From Bacteroidales bacterium (lineage in GTDB: Bacteria; Bacteroidota; Bacteroidia; Bacteroidales; Muribaculaceae), in the NCBI GenBank assembly GCA_004552485.1, contig SFOH01000001.1:62001-126000 (forward strand): a DNA stretch of 64,000 nt, in the 5' to 3' direction. The position numbers and the translations under genes are program-made. The stretch's first letter is position 1. The number at the start of each line of letters is the position of its first letter. This document shows positions 24,228 to 32,282 of this stretch, in pieces. The notes under the pieces are model-generated. The model was not told the DNA's origin. It made no database searches and saw only the letters and a program-made list of their open reading frames with translations.

Positions 24228-24995
24228 TCAGAAGAGCTCGGCGGGGGTGAAGAAGATGTCGATGGTCTGACCGGATGCCGAGCCGGTGAAGTTGATGACA
24301 AGGCCGCGGCCGGTGGGCCCGAGCGCACGGATAAGCTTCTGCATATCAGGGTCTTTGTAATTGCCGCGGAAGCCGTTCTTGACGTCGTCTGAGATCATGC
24401 GGAAATTCTGTATCTCGCAGATGTCCTCGTCGAGGGTGCAGTTGATGATGACGTTGTTGCCTTTCTTGGTGAGCGAGGTGATGGTGATGCCCTCGTCGAT
24501 CTCATAGGGGATGCTGCCCTGCATTGCCTTGACTGCGCTGTCGACTTCGTCCAGGCTGTCGTCGACGGTATCCTGCTGATTGTCAACGTAATCTCCGAGG
24601 TCACTATGCGAAAGCACGGCGACAACCGACTTGTCGGAGTTGCGCGAGCGGTAGGTGATTTCGACGTCGGAACCGGTGTCCACGATTTCGCGCATAAACT
24701 CGCGGGCCTTCTTGCCGGGGAGGGTCAGGGCGCAGATGCGGCACGCCAGCTGCGTGTCCTCACGGATGCTTTCGAGGTCGCGTGTGTCGTCGTTGACGTG
24801 GACTGTTATTTGGACCAGGCGGTTCTCATCATCATAGCCGATGCTGAGCACTTCGCCGGCGCTCCCGAGGTTCATGGGGCATTTGCTGTTCTCCTGCTCG
24901 ATGAGTCCGCGCAGCGTGGCGGTGTCCTTGGTGCAGCCGGCAAAGCACACGGCCATCAGCGCCACGGTCAGCAATGAGATAATCTTTTTCATCAT
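24228..24995 (-). CDS. hypothetical lipoprotein
   Basis: I do not recognise a family. The start is set at the first ATG (24995, MMKKII); the frame extends upstream only through a TTG. A hydrophobic signal ends in lipobox CFAGC (Cys near residue 20), so it should be a lipid-anchored periplasmic or outer-membrane protein of about 236 mature residues. The body is mixed alpha/beta with an acidic middle (QQDTVDDSLDEVDSA). The segment KCPMNLGSAGEVLSIGYDD, just after the lipobox, is the most distinctive stretch. It follows the glycosyltransferase gene by 18 bp and may be the last gene of the men transcript. Confidence 0.75.
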   Translation of the reverse strand: MMKKIISLLTVALMAVCFAGCTKDTATLRGLIEQENSKCPMNLGSAGEVLSIGYDDENRLVQITVHVNDDTRDLESIREDTQLACRICALTLPGKKAREFMREIVDTGSDVEITYRSRNSDKSVVAVLSHSDLGDYVDNQQDTVDDSLDEVDSAVKAMQGSIPYEIDEGITITSLTKKGNNVIINCTLDEDICEIQNFRMISDDVKNGFRGNYKDPDMQKLIRALGPTGRGLVINFTGSASGQTIDIFFTPAELF

Positions 24996-25013
24996 GATAT
25001 TCAATTGTTTACG

Positions 25014-26168
25014 TTATTGTTTCTGAATATTTCGGATTGTGTCGTCGTACAGGTTGAGCAGCGCCGCGAGCACCTTCTCCTGCGACCATCGCGAGAGGAC
25101 GCGGTCGCGTGCCCGCGCACCCATGGCGCAGTATTTCTCCGGCGCGGCGATTGCGTCTTCGAGGGCCTCGCGAAACGCGCGGGTGCGCTCTTCTTCGGTG
25201 TCGCGAAGCGGTATGATCACGCCGTTACAACCGTTTTCGATGACGTCTGTAGCACCATTGACGGCCGTTGTGATGACGGGCAAATCCATGGCGCCGCCTT
25301 CGAGCACGACGTTCGGAAATCCCTCGCGGTGAGAGGGCAGCACGAGTACGTCAGCGGCGGCCATCCACGGGCGCACGTCAGAGAGTTCACCGGGCGCTGT
25401 GATGCGCTCGTCATCGGCCATAATCCGCAGTACATCAGCGCTCAACGGGTCGAGCTCCGGTTCCTGACGGCCCACCATCACGAGGCGGATGTCCGGGCTG
25501 TCGATGCCGTGGAAGGCGCGCACGAGTTCGTCGATGCCTTTGTCGCGCACCAGGCGTCCCACGAAGAGGAAGGTCAGCTGCGGCGTCCTCAGATGCCCAG
25601 CCTGCGCCATAACCTCGGGCGTGCGGGAGTAATGCGCGCCGTCGATGCCGCGCAGGTTGCCGTGGCCGAGCAGTCGCAGCGGCTTGCGTGTAATCCGGCC
25701 CTGCGTCATCTGCTCCATCACGCCGCGGCTTTCCGGCACGATGTGCGTAGCACAGCGGCAGAGAAGGCGGTCTGTCGCCTTGAGTATCTTTTGCTTAACA
25801 CCTGTGGCTGAGGGCCATACGAGGCCGGTGAACGTGTGGATTCGCACGGGCACACCGGCCATACGCGCCGCCATCATGGTGACGAGTCCGGCCTTCGGAG
25901 TTATGGAATGGACGATGTCGGGACGCTCGCGGCGCAGCAATCTGTACATGCTCCACAAGCTCCGAATGTCGCGTAACAGGCTGATTTGTCGCTCCATAGG
26001 CACCTCGAACGTGCGGACGCCGCGACACTTCGCCATCTCGGCCATCTCCGGTCCCGGCGAGGACACAGCCAGCACGTCATAGCCGCGGTCGGCCATGGCC
26101 TGCATCTGCTCCAGGCAGAAGGTGTGGAGCGAGGTCGGAACGGTGCTTGTGCGAACAATCTTTGTCAT
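25014..26168 (-). CDS. glycosyltransferase family 4
   Basis: A GT-B fold, retaining glycosyltransferase of 384 residues, cytoplasmic and probably membrane-peripheral, likely acting in surface polysaccharide or LPS synthesis. The N-terminal acceptor domain contains RPDIVHSITPKAGL. The C-terminal donor domain contains TFLFVGRLVRDKGIDELV and the EX7E-type motif HREGFPNVVLEGGAMDLPVI. Acceptor and donor are not predictable. Its start overlaps the menE stop by 4 bp, so it is translationally coupled to menaquinone genes, with which it has no known link. Confidence 0.92.
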   Translation of the reverse strand: MTKIVRTSTVPTSLHTFCLEQMQAMADRGYDVLAVSSPGPEMAEMAKCRGVRTFEVPMERQISLLRDIRSLWSMYRLLRRERPDIVHSITPKAGLVTMMAARMAGVPVRIHTFTGLVWPSATGVKQKILKATDRLLCRCATHIVPESRGVMEQMTQGRITRKPLRLLGHGNLRGIDGAHYSRTPEVMAQAGHLRTPQLTFLFVGRLVRDKGIDELVRAFHGIDSPDIRLVMVGRQEPELDPLSADVLRIMADDERITAPGELSDVRPWMAAADVLVLPSHREGFPNVVLEGGAMDLPVITTAVNGATDVIENGCNGVIIPLRDTEEERTRAFREALEDAIAAPEKYCAMGARARDRVLSRWSQEKVLAALLNLYDDTIRNIQKQ

Positions 26169-27091
26169 TTCCGTATGAGTTTGTTGTTATATGTGCGCGG
26201 CAGCGAATCCACTGACACATAGCGTTTTGGCAGTCGTTTATGATCGAGCGTCGCCTCTAATTTTGCGCGCAGCCGATCAAGTTTCTCCTCGCCGGCTTCG
26301 GCAACGAGGCGCACGGCCTGTCCCCACTCCGGATGGGGGTCGGCGGCAATGTAAAAGTCGAAGTCGGGAGCGGCGACACGGCGTATTTCTTCCTCCAGTT
26401 CTTCGGGAAAAATCTTGATGCCTCCCGAGTTGATGACGTTGTCATAACGTCCCAGCCAGCGGAAGGTGCTGTCAGTGAGCAGTTCCACCGTGTCGTTGGT
26501 AACAAAGCGTTGTGGCTCAGTGCGTTCCACAACAATAACGAGGCATCCTCGCGTGTCGGTCGAAAAGCGTATTCCGGGCAGTCCACGGTAGATGTCCGAG
26601 CCAAGCGGCCGCAATGCCACATGGCTGCACGTCTCCGTCATGCCGTATGTCTGCCAGCAGTGGAAGCCGGCGTCCATCAGCGCGTCCGCCGTAGTCTGCG
26701 CCAGCGGTGCACCGCCGATGATGATGTGGCCGATTCGCGATGCCCACTCCGGGTGCTTCAACAAACACTTTGCCTGCGAGGGCACAATTGCCAGCAGGTC
26801 AACGCGTTGCTGAATGTCGAAGTCGTTGCAGGGAGCAACGGCAATAAGCGTTCCGCCACATTCGCGGGCGCGCACGGCCATCATCTTGGCGGCGATATAT
26901 GCGAAATCGAGCGGGCAGAAGAAGACAGCACCGTCGCCGAGGCCGAAGAAGGCGTTGGTGGCGCATGCTGAGGCGCGCATGTCAGCCTTTTTCAGCCTGA
27001 TTTCCTTGGGCTTACCGGTGGAGCCTGACGTGTGGGCAATGATGAAGTCATTGCCGTCAATCCACTGTCTTTCAAACTCTTCTGCTGTCAT
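26165..27091 (-). CDS. menE: o-succinylbenzoate-CoA ligase
   Basis: It activates o-succinylbenzoate with CoA and ATP in menaquinone synthesis. The 308-residue product is short for an AMP-binding ligase but keeps the core motifs: P-loop-like IIAHTSGSTGKPKEI (near 18), YGMTETCSH, the hinge WLGRYDNVINSGGIKI and the C-terminal catalytic Lys in NNKLIRK. The missing part is the N-terminal subdomain, a reduction common in Bacteroidales MenE. It follows menC after 23 bp. Confidence 0.93.
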   Translation of the reverse strand: MTAEEFERQWIDGNDFIIAHTSGSTGKPKEIRLKKADMRASACATNAFFGLGDGAVFFCPLDFAYIAAKMMAVRARECGGTLIAVAPCNDFDIQQRVDLLAIVPSQAKCLLKHPEWASRIGHIIIGGAPLAQTTADALMDAGFHCWQTYGMTETCSHVALRPLGSDIYRGLPGIRFSTDTRGCLVIVVERTEPQRFVTNDTVELLTDSTFRWLGRYDNVINSGGIKIFPEELEEEIRRVAAPDFDFYIAADPHPEWGQAVRLVAEAGEEKLDRLRAKLEATLDHKRLPKRYVSVDSLPRTYNNKLIRK

Positions 27092-27114
27092 CGTTAAAGT
27101 CTTTGATTAGGCAT

Positions 27115-28143
27115 TCAGAACACATTCGGCCACGGCGCATCGGGCACTGCCCAAACCTCCGAGCCGATGCGGCGGATGCCGCTACCGACGTTATTGCTGT
27201 AAAGCTGTCCGGTGCCAAGGCCCTGCGGCATGTGCGTGTCCTTGCGACTCACCCAGTGCGCTATCTCTTCGAGACCGATGTTGGACTCAAGTGCCGACGT
27301 GGCCCACCAGCCGATACCGCGGGCCTGTGCGGCCGCAATCCACTCGTCGGCACCGCTGAAGCCGCCGCACAGCGAGGGCTTCAGGATGACGTAAGCAGGA
27401 CGGATATGCTCGAGCAACTGTGCTTTGAAATCGGCCGAGGTCGTGCCAATCAGCTCCTCGTCGAGGGCAATGGAAATGGGACTCTCGCGGCATACGCGCG
27501 CCATGAGGTCGTACTGTCCGGCGCGCACCGGCTGCTCCAGAGAGTGCACGGAATACGCCGATAATGCTTCCAGCCGCTGCATCACGTTGTCGGCAGTGAA
27601 GGCTCCGTTGGCGTCGAGGCGCAACTCGAGTTCGTCGGCCGCGAAGCTGTTGCGGATAAAGCGCAGCAGCTCAAGCTCTTCGCCGAAATCTATGCCGCCG
27701 ATTTTCAGCTTTATGCAGCGGAATCCGGCGGCAATCTTCTCCTTGATGCGCTCGAGCATGAGCGCGCGGTCGCCCATCCACACCAGGCCGTTTATAGGGA
27801 TGCCCTTCTCGCCGCGTTCCCATGCCGTCGGCTCAGGTGCACAGCCCTTAGCCCTTGCCAGTGAGGCCATTGCGCCTTCAAAGCCGAAGCGGATAGAGCT
27901 GTACGAACTCTCCAGTGCCGCCATCGGCTCCCGGCAGGCCTCGTCAAGGTGCGCTTCGTAGTCGGCGCTGTCCTCACGGCTGAGTCCGCGGAAGAGTGCG
28001 CACTCGCCAAGGCCGCGCACCGCAGGTGCCACATCGTCCCACACCTCCACGAAAAAGGTGTCCTTGTGATGCATCACCGACCGCGACGTCCGAGCCTCAA
28101 ACGTGAAGTCGAGCGTGTAGGGTTTCCAACGTGCGCGCAGCAT
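27115..28143 (-). CDS. menC: o-succinylbenzoate synthase
   Basis: An enolase-superfamily dehydratase converting SHCHC to o-succinylbenzoate. I start it at MLRARWKPY (ATG 28143), 4 bp after the menB stop; an upstream frame to 28284 only reads through menB. In the 342-residue product the barrel residues are in order: Lys in KLKIGG, Asp in LRLDANGAF, Glu in IALDEEL and Lys in VILKPSLCGG. It sits between menB and menE as expected. Confidence 0.94.
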   Translation of the reverse strand: MLRARWKPYTLDFTFEARTSRSVMHHKDTFFVEVWDDVAPAVRGLGECALFRGLSREDSADYEAHLDEACREPMAALESSYSSIRFGFEGAMASLARAKGCAPEPTAWERGEKGIPINGLVWMGDRALMLERIKEKIAAGFRCIKLKIGGIDFGEELELLRFIRNSFAADELELRLDANGAFTADNVMQRLEALSAYSVHSLEQPVRAGQYDLMARVCRESPISIALDEELIGTTSADFKAQLLEHIRPAYVILKPSLCGGFSGADEWIAAAQARGIGWWATSALESNIGLEEIAHWVSRKDTHMPQGLGTGQLYSNNVGSGIRRIGSEVWAVPDAPWPNVF

Positions 28144-28147
28144 TGTG

Positions 28148-28969
28148 TCAGCCGGGGAACTGGGGATACTGGTCAAAGTCGGGGTCGCGCTTCTCGAGGA
28201 ATGCGTTCTTGCCTTCCTGGGCCTCGTCCATGAGATAGTACATGAGGGTGGCGTCGCCGGCAAACTCCATGAGACCGCGCTCACCGTCGAGCTCGGCGTT
28301 GAGGCCGCGCTTGATCATTCGGATGGCGAACGGGCTGCGCTTCATGATGGTCTCGCACCAGTCAACCACCTCGTCCTCAAGCTGTTCAAAGGGTACGACC
28401 TTGTTGATCATACCCATCTCCAGGGCTTCCTGCGCCGTGTACTGACGGCAGAGGAACCATATCTCGCGGGCCTTTTTCTGACCCACGCAGCGTGCCAGAT
28501 AAGACGAGCCGAAGCCGGCATCAAAGCTGCCAACCTTGGGACCGGTCTGACCGAAGCTCGCGTTCTCGGAGGCGATGGTCAGGTCGCAGACAAGCTGCAG
28601 CACATTGCCGCCGCCAATCGAGTAGCCGTTCACGGCGGCAATCACCGGCTTGGTGATGCTGCGGATGGCCTTGTGAAGGTCGAGCACGTTCAGGCGCGGC
28701 GTGCCGTCCTCGTCGCGATAGCCGCCACGGGCCTTATAATGCTGGTCGCCGCCTGAGCAGAAGGCCTTGTCGCCGGCGCCGGTCAGCACTATCACGCGCA
28801 CCTCCTTATGGTCGCGGCAATAGTCCATGGCGTCGAGCATCTGGGCGTTGGTCTGCGGGCGGAAGGCGTTGTAAACCTTCGGGCGGTTGATGGTGATACG
28901 GGCGATGCCGTTATAAAAATCAAAGAGGATGTCCGAATACTCTTTGATGGTTTTCCATTCGCGTTTCAT
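28148..28969 (-). CDS. menB: 1,4-dihydroxy-2-naphthoyl-CoA synthase
   Basis: A crotonase-fold enzyme that cyclises o-succinylbenzoyl-CoA to DHNA-CoA. The 273-residue product has the oxyanion-hole segment FCSGGDQ, VNGYSIGGGNVLQLVCDLT and the MenB-specific GQTGPKVGSFDAGFGSSYLA. It is transcribed with menD (26 bp upstream) and menC (4 bp downstream). Confidence 0.97.
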   Translation of the reverse strand: MKREWKTIKEYSDILFDFYNGIARITINRPKVYNAFRPQTNAQMLDAMDYCRDHKEVRVIVLTGAGDKAFCSGGDQHYKARGGYRDEDGTPRLNVLDLHKAIRSITKPVIAAVNGYSIGGGNVLQLVCDLTIASENASFGQTGPKVGSFDAGFGSSYLARCVGQKKAREIWFLCRQYTAQEALEMGMINKVVPFEQLEDEVVDWCETIMKRSPFAIRMIKRGLNAELDGERGLMEFAGDATLMYYLMDEAQEGKNAFLEKRDPDFDQYPQFPG

Positions 28970-28995
28970 ATTATAAATGTCTGATGTTTATCGGT

Positions 28996-30711
28996 TTATT
29001 CGTTGTGACTGATTGAACGGATGTATGCGCGCCAGGCTTCGGCACCCGAATCGCCGTCGGTGACGATGTTGAGAATTGCCGGTGCGGCTGTGGTTCTGAC
29101 GTCGAGAAAATGCGGAAGCAGTGCGCGCAGCGAGGTCATGTCGCGCGCCTCGTAATAGTCGAAGCCGAAGCCTTCGGCGAGTTGCTCCAACCGAAGGCTG
29201 ACGATGTTGCAGAAGCGATGCTCGCGCTCCTCCAGACCGCGCGTTGAGCCGACGATACGGAAGATGTTGCCGCCGCGGTTCGAGAAAACGACCATGCGGA
29301 AGCTTGCCGGAACGCCGTCCACTGCCAATGCGCCCATGTCGTACTGCGCCGACATATCGCCGCTGATGAGCATAACGGGTGTATCTGTGACCATTGCCGC
29401 GCCGATGGCCGTGGACGTCGCGCCGTCGATGCCGCTGACTCCGCGATTGCAGTCCGTGCGGTGGAACGGTTTAGCGCACAATGCCTGAAACAGTCTGATA
29501 CTCATACCGTTGGAGACGTGCACGTTTATCTTCTTGTCGTGGACGCTGACCAATTCGCGCATGGCCGTGAAGTCGTTCCACAACGTCTCCGGTGTAAACG
29601 TCATCGCCGCCTTCATGGTCATTTCCGCCGCTTCCTGCCACATTTTTCCAAAATATAACGCAGTCGTGCGGAAGGGCTGCACGGCCGACGCGAGCTGAGG
29701 CAGAAACGAGCGCGCCGGCAGCTGTATGTGCCGCGTCAGTATGCCGTAAGTGTCTATGGGCGAGGCATCTTCGTTTATGCTCCAATGCTGAATATCGGGA
29801 TGGCCGCTCAGAAATGCGCCCAGGCGTCCGGAGACGAGCGGCGCGCCGACCGTGATGAGTATGCCCGGGAGCAGTTCCCTTCGCTGTTCTGCGCCAAGGC
29901 TCGCCAGCACGGCATCTATGTTGCAGGCGGTGGACGCTTCACCGCAATTGACATTGGCGTTGTCCTCCGCAAGCACCGCGATATTCGGTATGCGGGCAAG
30001 GCGGCTGACGGCGTTGCGCACCTTGTCATCCGGAGCCATCGCGCCACAGACAATCAGCACTTTACGCGGCGGCGCTAATTCCTGACCCAGCTGGCGTGCC
30101 TCGCGGGTGGGCAAGGTCATGCACGGCCCGGTCAGCTCTATCTTGCGGAAAGTCTCGGCGTCGCTGACTTCCGTCTCCGCGGCCAGCGGCGTGTCAATCT
30201 GTATATTAATGTGTACGGGCCCGCACGGATGGCCGGTGGCGGCCGTGAGCGCCTTGTTGAGTCGGCGGTTGGCATAGGTCAGCCGGCGTTCGCTGCTGTC
30301 TTCGGGCTCGATATCCACGCTGCAGCGCACGATATTCGCCAGCACGCCGGCCTGGCGGATTGTCTGCGGTTGGCCGTTGTCAATGAAATCGGCGGGGCGG
30401 TCGGCGGAGATGACCACCAGCGGAATCTGACGGTAATACGCCTCGGCCACGGCGGGAGCGCAGTCGAGCACGGCGGAGCCGGAGGTGCACACCACGGCCG
30501 CGGGACGTCCGCTCTGTGCCGCCATACCCAATGCGACGAACGAGCCAACGCGCTCATCCACAACGGTCTGCGCACGCAGCTCGGGATGGCGTTCGACGGC
30601 CATAATCAGCGGGGCATTGCGGTTTCCGGGGCACAGCACAACGTCGCGCACGCCGTAAGCAGCCAGCAGATGCGCCGTCATGCGGCATATTTTCTTCTCC
30701 GTATTTTTCAT
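28996..30711 (-). CDS. menD: SEPHCHC synthase (MenD)
   Basis: A thiamine-diphosphate enzyme adding a succinic-semialdehyde unit from 2-oxoglutarate to isochorismate, the first committed menaquinone step. I start it at MKNTEKKICRM (ATG 30711), giving 571 residues, a normal length. The open frame continues 94 codons further upstream but is implausible there and crosses the promoter. The ThDP-binding region near 455-490 contains GIDGATSTAIGAA and GDMSAQYDMGAL. No menF (isochorismate synthase) or menA lies nearby. The promoter sits so close that the mRNA should be nearly leaderless. Confidence 0.95.
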   Translation of the reverse strand: MKNTEKKICRMTAHLLAAYGVRDVVLCPGNRNAPLIMAVERHPELRAQTVVDERVGSFVALGMAAQSGRPAAVVCTSGSAVLDCAPAVAEAYYRQIPLVVISADRPADFIDNGQPQTIRQAGVLANIVRCSVDIEPEDSSERRLTYANRRLNKALTAATGHPCGPVHINIQIDTPLAAETEVSDAETFRKIELTGPCMTLPTREARQLGQELAPPRKVLIVCGAMAPDDKVRNAVSRLARIPNIAVLAEDNANVNCGEASTACNIDAVLASLGAEQRRELLPGILITVGAPLVSGRLGAFLSGHPDIQHWSINEDASPIDTYGILTRHIQLPARSFLPQLASAVQPFRTTALYFGKMWQEAAEMTMKAAMTFTPETLWNDFTAMRELVSVHDKKINVHVSNGMSIRLFQALCAKPFHRTDCNRGVSGIDGATSTAIGAAMVTDTPVMLISGDMSAQYDMGALAVDGVPASFRMVVFSNRGGNIFRIVGSTRGLEEREHRFCNIVSLRLEQLAEGFGFDYYEARDMTSLRALLPHFLDVRTTAAPAILNIVTDGDSGAEAWRAYIRSISHNE

Positions 30712-30719
30712 TTCAGTTA

Positions 30720-30750
30720 CAAAAATAGTAATTTTTTCTTGACTGACAAA
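30720..30750 (-). promoter_or_regulatory. Bacteroidetes-type promoter for the men operon
   Basis: On the minus strand, TTTG (30750-30747) is followed after 19 nt by TATTTTTG (30727-30720). The -7 box ends 8 bp before the menD ATG, so transcription would start within a few nucleotides of the start codon. Confidence 0.7.
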
Positions 30751-30921
30751 ACGAAAAACAGCTAACGAAACGCCACCGCAAACGCCCCCACAGTCTCCGG
30801 AGAGCACCATCACGTCGGCAAAATGTCGGATGATAGCGTCATTTACAATTTTTAACTGACAAAAAGGTATTTTTAGACTACTTTTAACGCCTCCGACTGC
30901 CGTTCTCTCCACTTTTATTCG

Positions 30922-30929
30922 TACCTTTG
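30922..30929 (+). promoter_or_regulatory. -7 element of a probable hpt promoter
   Basis: TACCTTTG fits the TAnnTTTG box and lies 64 bp before the hpt ATG. No good TTTG is seen at the expected upstream spacing. The remaining 30712-30992 is an AT-rich divergent intergenic region with no gene. Confidence 0.5.
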
Positions 30930-30992
30930 CATCAAATTTTTTATCGCCGGTCACTGCTGTTCCGGCATACTTTTTAATTTGTATTTCAGGCA

Positions 30993-31535
30993 ATGAATGA
31001 CTGCGTTACCTACCAGGGGATGACCTTTGTCCCTTTTATTTCTCGTGAAAAAATTGACGCCCGAGTTGTGGAACTTGGCAAAGAAATAACGCGCGATTAC
31101 GCCGGCAAGCAACCCCTGTTCATCTGTGTGCTGAACGGGGCTTTTCCTTTTGCCGCCGACCTCTTCCGCCAGTTCCCCGAAGACGCCGAGATTGAGTTCA
31201 TCCGCCTCAAATCCTACTCCGGAACGGCCTCGACCGGTACAGTTAAAGAAGTTTTAGGTCTTAACACCCCAATCAAAGACCGCCACGTGATTGTTGTAGA
31301 AGATATCGTGGACACCGGACGCACCATTCAGAAGCTCCTCAACGACCTGGGCGCTCAGCAGCCCGCGAGCTTGAAAACAGCCACCCTGCTCTTCAAGCCC
31401 GACGCGCTGGAGACCGGTACCGTCCCCGAGTATGTGGGCTTCTCAATCCCCCGCAAGTTCATCATCGGCTTCGGCCTCGACCTTGACGAGCTGGCCCGCA
31501 ATCTCAACGACATCTACGTCCTCAAACAAGACTGA
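30993..31535 (+). CDS. hpt: hypoxanthine phosphoribosyltransferase
   Basis: A purine salvage enzyme that makes IMP or GMP from hypoxanthine or guanine and PRPP. The 180-residue product has the PRPP-binding loop VVEDIVDTGRTIQ near 101 and the flexible-loop segment LKSYSGTASTG. It is divergent from menD and followed by adk after 66 bp, so purine nucleotide genes are paired. Confidence 0.95.
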   Translation: MNDCVTYQGMTFVPFISREKIDARVVELGKEITRDYAGKQPLFICVLNGAFPFAADLFRQFPEDAEIEFIRLKSYSGTASTGTVKEVLGLNTPIKDRHVIVVEDIVDTGRTIQKLLNDLGAQQPASLKTATLLFKPDALETGTVPEYVGFSIPRKFIIGFGLDLDELARNLNDIYVLKQD

Positions 31536-31601
31536 ACGCGGGCTTCGGCCCTACGTCCCATCATACACTAACATTTAAGTAAAAAAAACGCAACTACTCC
31601 A

Positions 31602-32201
31602 ATGCTGAATCTGGTAATTTTCGGAGCTCCCGGCAGCGGCAAAGGCACTCAGTCTGAGCGCCTTATCGACCGCTACGGCCTCTATCACATCTCAACCGGT
31701 GAACTGCTTCGCGACCACATCGCACGAGGCACGGAGCTTGGCAAAATTGCTGACAGTTATATCTCCAAAGGCAACCTCATCCCCGACGAGCTCATGCTCC
31801 AGGTGCTTGAGAAAACCCTTGACGACAACCCCGAAGAGACACGCAACGGCGTGATTTTCGACGGCTTTCCCCGCACCATTCCCCAGGCCGAGGCCCTCAA
31901 CAAAATGCTCGAGCGCCACGGCACCAAGCTCCACTCCGTCGTGGGCCTCGAAGTGCCCGAGGACGAGCTCGTCGACCGTCTCCTCAAACGCGGTCAGGAG
32001 TCGGGCCGCACCGACGACAACGCCGACACCATCAAGACCCGCCTCAAGGTCTACCACCGCAACACCGAGCCCCTGCGCAAGTTCTACGCCGACCGCAACG
32101 CCTATCACGGCGTCAACGGTTCCGGCTCCGTCGACAAAATATTCTCGGACATCAGCAGCCACATCGACTCGCTCAACAGCGCCGAAGCCAAAAAGAGCTG
32201 A
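31602..32201 (+). CDS. adk: adenylate kinase
   Basis: It interconverts ATP, AMP and ADP. The 199-residue product has P-loop GAPGSGKGTQ (8-17), AMP-site segment DGFPRTIPQAEAL and the LLKRGQESGRTDDN region. The zinc-type LID insertion is absent, so it is a short-form enzyme, as usual in Bacteroides relatives. Downstream is an acyl-CoA ligase, whose AMP product Adk would recycle. Confidence 0.97.
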   Translation: MLNLVIFGAPGSGKGTQSERLIDRYGLYHISTGELLRDHIARGTELGKIADSYISKGNLIPDELMLQVLEKTLDDNPEETRNGVIFDGFPRTIPQAEALNKMLERHGTKLHSVVGLEVPEDELVDRLLKRGQESGRTDDNADTIKTRLKVYHRNTEPLRKFYADRNAYHGVNGSGSVDKIFSDISSHIDSLNSAEAKKS

Positions 32202-32282
32202 CCCACCGCTGCTGACATCCCCCACCCATTGCCTGGCTTTCTCATTCAAAACATTCTAAAAAAACAACACCTTAATACTACC

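Noticed and set aside
28144..28284. N-terminal extension of MenC by 47 codons
   Set aside because: It overlaps menB and has Ser/Pro/Thr-rich shadow composition. The enolase-type N-terminus begins at 28143.
30712..30993. N-terminal extension of MenD by 94 codons
   Set aside because: The extension crosses the men promoter and would start inside the divergent hpt region. MenD begins normally at MKNTEKK.
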